From: CAIWXH01 sp964555675
GTDB lineage: Bacteria > Chloroflexota > Chloroflexia > Chloroflexales > Chloroflexaceae
DNA length: 7,705 nucleotides
Direction of reading: 5' to 3'
NCBI GenBank assembly: GCA_964555675.1
Contig: CAZKTU010000283.1
Span: 1-7,705 of the forward strand
This document shows, piece by piece, positions 5,901 to 7,705 of this stretch. The number at the start of each line of letters is the position of its first letter. The first letter of the stretch is position 1. The notes under the pieces were generated by a model. It had not been told where the DNA came from. It saw only the letters and a list, made by a program, of their open reading frames with translations, and did not search any database. A program made the translations under genes and the position numbers.

Positions 5901-7705
5901 TATGACGAGCTGCGGGGCGAGATCGACTGGGCGCGCGCCGAGCTGGGCGCGGCCTTCGCCGACGGGCGCGACCGCCAGAGCCCCCTGGGCAGCGCGATCG
6001 CGCCCCGCCCCCTGGGGCCCGAGGCGCGGGTGGCCTTCCTCTACCCGGGCGGCGAGGCGGGCTACCTCGGCGCAGGGCGCGACCTGGGGCGGCTCTTCCC
6101 CGCGGCCTACGGCGGCCCCGAGCGCCCGGGCTACGACACGGCCCTGAGCATGGGCTCGGCCCAGCTCTACCCGCGCAGCCTCGAGCGCATGGACGAGGCC
6201 GCCGTCGAGCGCCTCAAGGCCGAGTTCTACGCCGACGCCCTGGCCATGGCCACGGCGAGCACCGCCGTCTCGACCATGCACACCAGAATTCTGCGCGAGG
6301 CGCTGCAGGTGCGGCCGCACATGGTCTTCGGCTACTGTATGGGCGAGAGCTCGATGCTATGGGCCATGGACATGTGGGCCGACCCCGAGGCCGCGGCCCT
6401 GGCCGTCCACGCCTCGCCCCTCTTCCGCACCCGCCTCTTCGGCGCGCGCCAGGTGCTGCGCGACTACTTCAGCGGGCGGCTCCCCGGCTACGACCAGCGG
6501 CGCTGGGCCAACTTCCTGCTCGCGGCCGCGCCCGCGGCTGTGGCGGCCGCCATCGGCGACGAGCCCTTCGTCTACCTGGCGATCGTCAACACCCCCGAGC
6601 AGGTGCTGCTCTCGGGCGACAGCACGGCCTGTATGCGCGTGATCGAGCGCCTGGGCTGCGGCTACACCCAGACCCGCTACACCCAGGTCTTGCACTGCGC
6701 CGTGGTCGGCGGCGAGCGCGCCGCCATGGAGCGCCTCTACAGCATGCCGCTGCGCGCGGCCGGCGGCGCGACTTTCTACACGGCGGCCCACTACGGGCCC
6801 CTCGAGCTCAGCCCCGAGCGGGTGGGGCAGGCTCTGGCGAGCATCCACTGCCAGCCGATCGACTTCCCGCGCCTGGTCGAGCGGCTCTACGCCGACGGGG
6901 CGCGCATCTTCGTCGAGTGCGGCCCCTCGAGCATCTGCACCCAGTTCGTGGGGGCCACCCTGGCCGGCCGGCCCCACCTCGCCACGCCCATGGCCCGCCG
7001 CGGCACCGACGAGGCCCTGAGCATCGTGCGGAGCGTGGCCCGCCTGCTCAGCCACCGCGTGCCGGTCAGCCTGGCCGCGCTGCGCAACGCCGGCCCCGAA
7101 GAGACAGCCCCCGACGAGGGCCTGGTGCAGCAGATCACCCTCGGCGGGCGGGCCATCGACCAGATCATCCTGGCCGACGCGCAGCGGGCCCGCTTCGGGC
7201 GCCTGGCCCAGACCCCTGCCGCCACACAGGCCCCGGCCGGCCCGCCCGAGGCTCCGGCCGCGCCCAGGCGGCCCGACGTGATCTGGGACCGGGCCGAGCT
7301 ACTCGCCTTCGCCGAGGGGCCGATCGCGGACGTGTTCGGGCCCGCATACGCGCCGATCGACGCCTATGGGCGCAGGGTGCGGCTGCCGATGCCGCCCTAC
7401 CTGCTGGTCGACCGGGTCACGGCGATCAGCGGCGAGCTGGGCAAGCTCGAGCCATCGGCGATCACCACCGAGTACGATATCCCCCACGGCAGCTGGTACG
7501 GGGTCGACGGGCAGGCCCCCTTCGCGATTGTGATCGAGGCGGGCCAGTGCGACCTGCTGCTGATCAGCTACCTGGGGGTCGACTTCGAGTGCAAGGGCGA
7601 GCGGGTCTACCGGCTGCTCGACTGCACCCTGACCTTCCTCGACGAGCTGCCGCGCGAGGGCGCGACCCTGCGCTACGCAATCACGATCAACTCGTTCGCC
7701 CGCAC
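2907..7705 (+). CDS. pfaC: PfaC-like PUFA/secondary-lipid synthase, KS-CLF-AT-DH (3' partial)
   Basis: The frame is open without a stop for 1599 codons to the window end; MDKIAVIGMGCHFPGA is a normal KS N-terminus. Domains in order: KS, about 1-450, with Cys199 (DAACASS), His334 (ECHATGTPLGD), His370 (VKSGIGHL) and GFGGTNAHL, a complete active site. CLF, about 466-925, a KS-like fold with Glu666 in place of the Cys (TVAAEENSVFKA), no counterpart of the first His, and His845 kept (VKALIGH). AT, about 1042-1371, from VAFLYPGGEAGYLG through GYCMGESS (putative nucleophile Cys1144 where Ser is usual), VNTPEQVLLSGD and VLHC (candidate His1263) to VECGPSS. After an Ala/Pro linker (about 1422-1450) a FabA-like DH begins near 1468 (ADVFGPAYAPIDAYGRRVRL), with EAGQCDLLLISYLGVDF at 1544-1560, and is cut at the edge. 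Expected role: KS/CLF condensation of malonyl units on the PfaA ACPs, then acyl transfer and dehydration/isomerisation. Separate PfaB is usual in marine gammaproteobacteria; fused AT is described for myxobacterial Pfa3. Further DH and possibly AGPAT domains may follow. The final lipid is unknown. Confidence 0.93.
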   Translation, partial: MDKIAVIGMGCHFPGAASVDEFWRSLLEGRNTTSEATAEQMGVAPEIFFDPSGRGRDGFTSLRGGYIRAGSFDPSGYRVPAEELRGLDPLFQWPLGVARQALRASGRADDGRALGRCGVVLGNLSFPTRSSHHLFAELYGQAIAASLGELLGAPGLTLEQRATPAGLSPYNAMIAGYPAALIAHALGLGGPTLALDAACASSLYAIKLACQYLLHGKADLMLAGAVSAADPLFINIGFSIFQAYPKQGQSRPLDGRSQGLVAGEGAGFLVLKREADAVRDGDRIEALIAAVGLSNDGRGSHLLIPNPKGQRLAFERAYADAGLRPEQIDYVECHATGTPLGDSTELNSMEAFFGGEEPPLIGSVKSGIGHLLTAAGMASTIKTILSMNHGQLPPTIGVDEPLSSKGGRIGAARIVRAPTAWPERGRPRRAGVSSFGFGGTNAHLVLEQASAGHAAGPGAPPVTAPRLAIIGMDAHFGPCAGLAAFERSVYAGASRVGPLPPDRWKGLERRPELLRRHGLPAGAPPPGAYIASFEADFLRYKTPPIADDQPIAQQLLALKVIDNAIRDAGLAPGGNVAVLVAMGAELGLHQFRGRVDLAWQIPAALAAAGIALGPDEQAALEALARDGIHIPAQVNQYISFIGNIMASRAAALWDFNGPALTVAAEENSVFKAVELAQMLLAAGEVEAVVVGAVDLAGGLEAVLARSRLAPVSTGTVTLSHDRTMGGWVVGEGAGAVVLTPEPVARRDRARTYAVIDAVALVHQGPTAGEPQSLPPAPDAALVVEACQAAFAASGLGPADVGYLELFGSGVADEDRIEAAGLTEAYAMAGAGLRCAVGSVKALIGHTYAASGMASLIKVALCLSERYLPATQGLNGLRDPELWEGGPFYIPAESRPWPLGENRVRRVAALCGLGLDRAYAHLILSEARVPAAVDAPRPFRSPVALLPLPGATPAELLARLEALAGQLDGAPLATLAARAQRAYEERADAPYAVALVATDYDELRGEIDWARAELGAAFADGRDRQSPLGSAIAPRPLGPEARVAFLYPGGEAGYLGAGRDLGRLFPAAYGGPERPGYDTALSMGSAQLYPRSLERMDEAAVERLKAEFYADALAMATASTAVSTMHTRILREALQVRPHMVFGYCMGESSMLWAMDMWADPEAAALAVHASPLFRTRLFGARQVLRDYFSGRLPGYDQRRWANFLLAAAPAAVAAAIGDEPFVYLAIVNTPEQVLLSGDSTACMRVIERLGCGYTQTRYTQVLHCAVVGGERAAMERLYSMPLRAAGGATFYTAAHYGPLELSPERVGQALASIHCQPIDFPRLVERLYADGARIFVECGPSSICTQFVGATLAGRPHLATPMARRGTDEALSIVRSVARLLSHRVPVSLAALRNAGPEETAPDEGLVQQITLGGRAIDQIILADAQRARFGRLAQTPAATQAPAGPPEAPAAPRRPDVIWDRAELLAFAEGPIADVFGPAYAPIDAYGRRVRLPMPPYLLVDRVTAISGELGKLEPSAITTEYDIPHGSWYGVDGQAPFAIVIEAGQCDLLLISYLGVDFECKGERVYRLLDCTLTFLDELPREGATLRYAITINSFAR

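Noticed and set aside
1..7705. tRNA or rRNA genes, CRISPR array, insertion sequence or transposase
   Set aside because: Nothing of these kinds was recognised by eye; the window is filled by synthase coding sequence apart from one 163-nt gap.

Overview
The window is very GC-rich and almost wholly coding on the + strand, with strong G/C bias at third codon positions. It holds part of a polyunsaturated fatty acid (PUFA)-type, or 'secondary lipid', synthase locus of the Pfa family. These are iterative, multidomain type I FAS/PKS-like enzymes that make EPA/DHA-like or other special long-chain lipids. Neither end of the locus is in the window. The organism cannot be named from the sequence. A high-GC bacterium is certain. 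The layout with an acyltransferase fused into the PfaC-like protein recalls the Pfa2/Pfa3 systems described in terrestrial myxobacteria, but another high-GC phylum such as Chloroflexota or Actinomycetota is possible.

Region by region: (1) Positions 1-1022 are the 3' part of a PfaA-like frame, entering mid-protein. It carries one acyl carrier protein (ACP) domain, an Ala/Pro linker and the non-catalytic structural half of a ketoreductase (KR). (2) Positions 1019-2743 carry the catalytic half of the same KR and a double-hotdog PKS-type dehydratase (DH). They lie in a different frame, offset by -1, with a TTGA stop/start overlap. A run of six C at 997-1002 lies just before the break. The locus is therefore either a split gene, a programmed slip, or a PfaA gene broken by a single-base indel, real or from assembly. 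(3) Positions 2744-2906 are a 163-nt gap with four hairpin-forming inverted repeats and a good ribosome binding site. (4) Positions 2907-7705 are a PfaC-like gene open to the window end: ketosynthase (KS), chain-length factor (CLF), acyltransferase (AT), then the start of a FabA-like DH.

How they work together: the ACP of PfaA carries the growing acyl chain. The KS and KS/CLF pairs extend it, the KR reduces the beta-keto group and the PKS-type and FabA-like DHs dehydrate or isomerise, in each cycle. The enoyl reductase, the phosphopantetheinyl transferase, the PfaA KS and malonyl-AT and the remainder of PfaC are expected outside the window.

The points most worth a second look are the exact split of the KR at its structural/catalytic boundary, the AT nucleophile motif with Cys in place of Ser, and the hairpin-rich gap between the genes.
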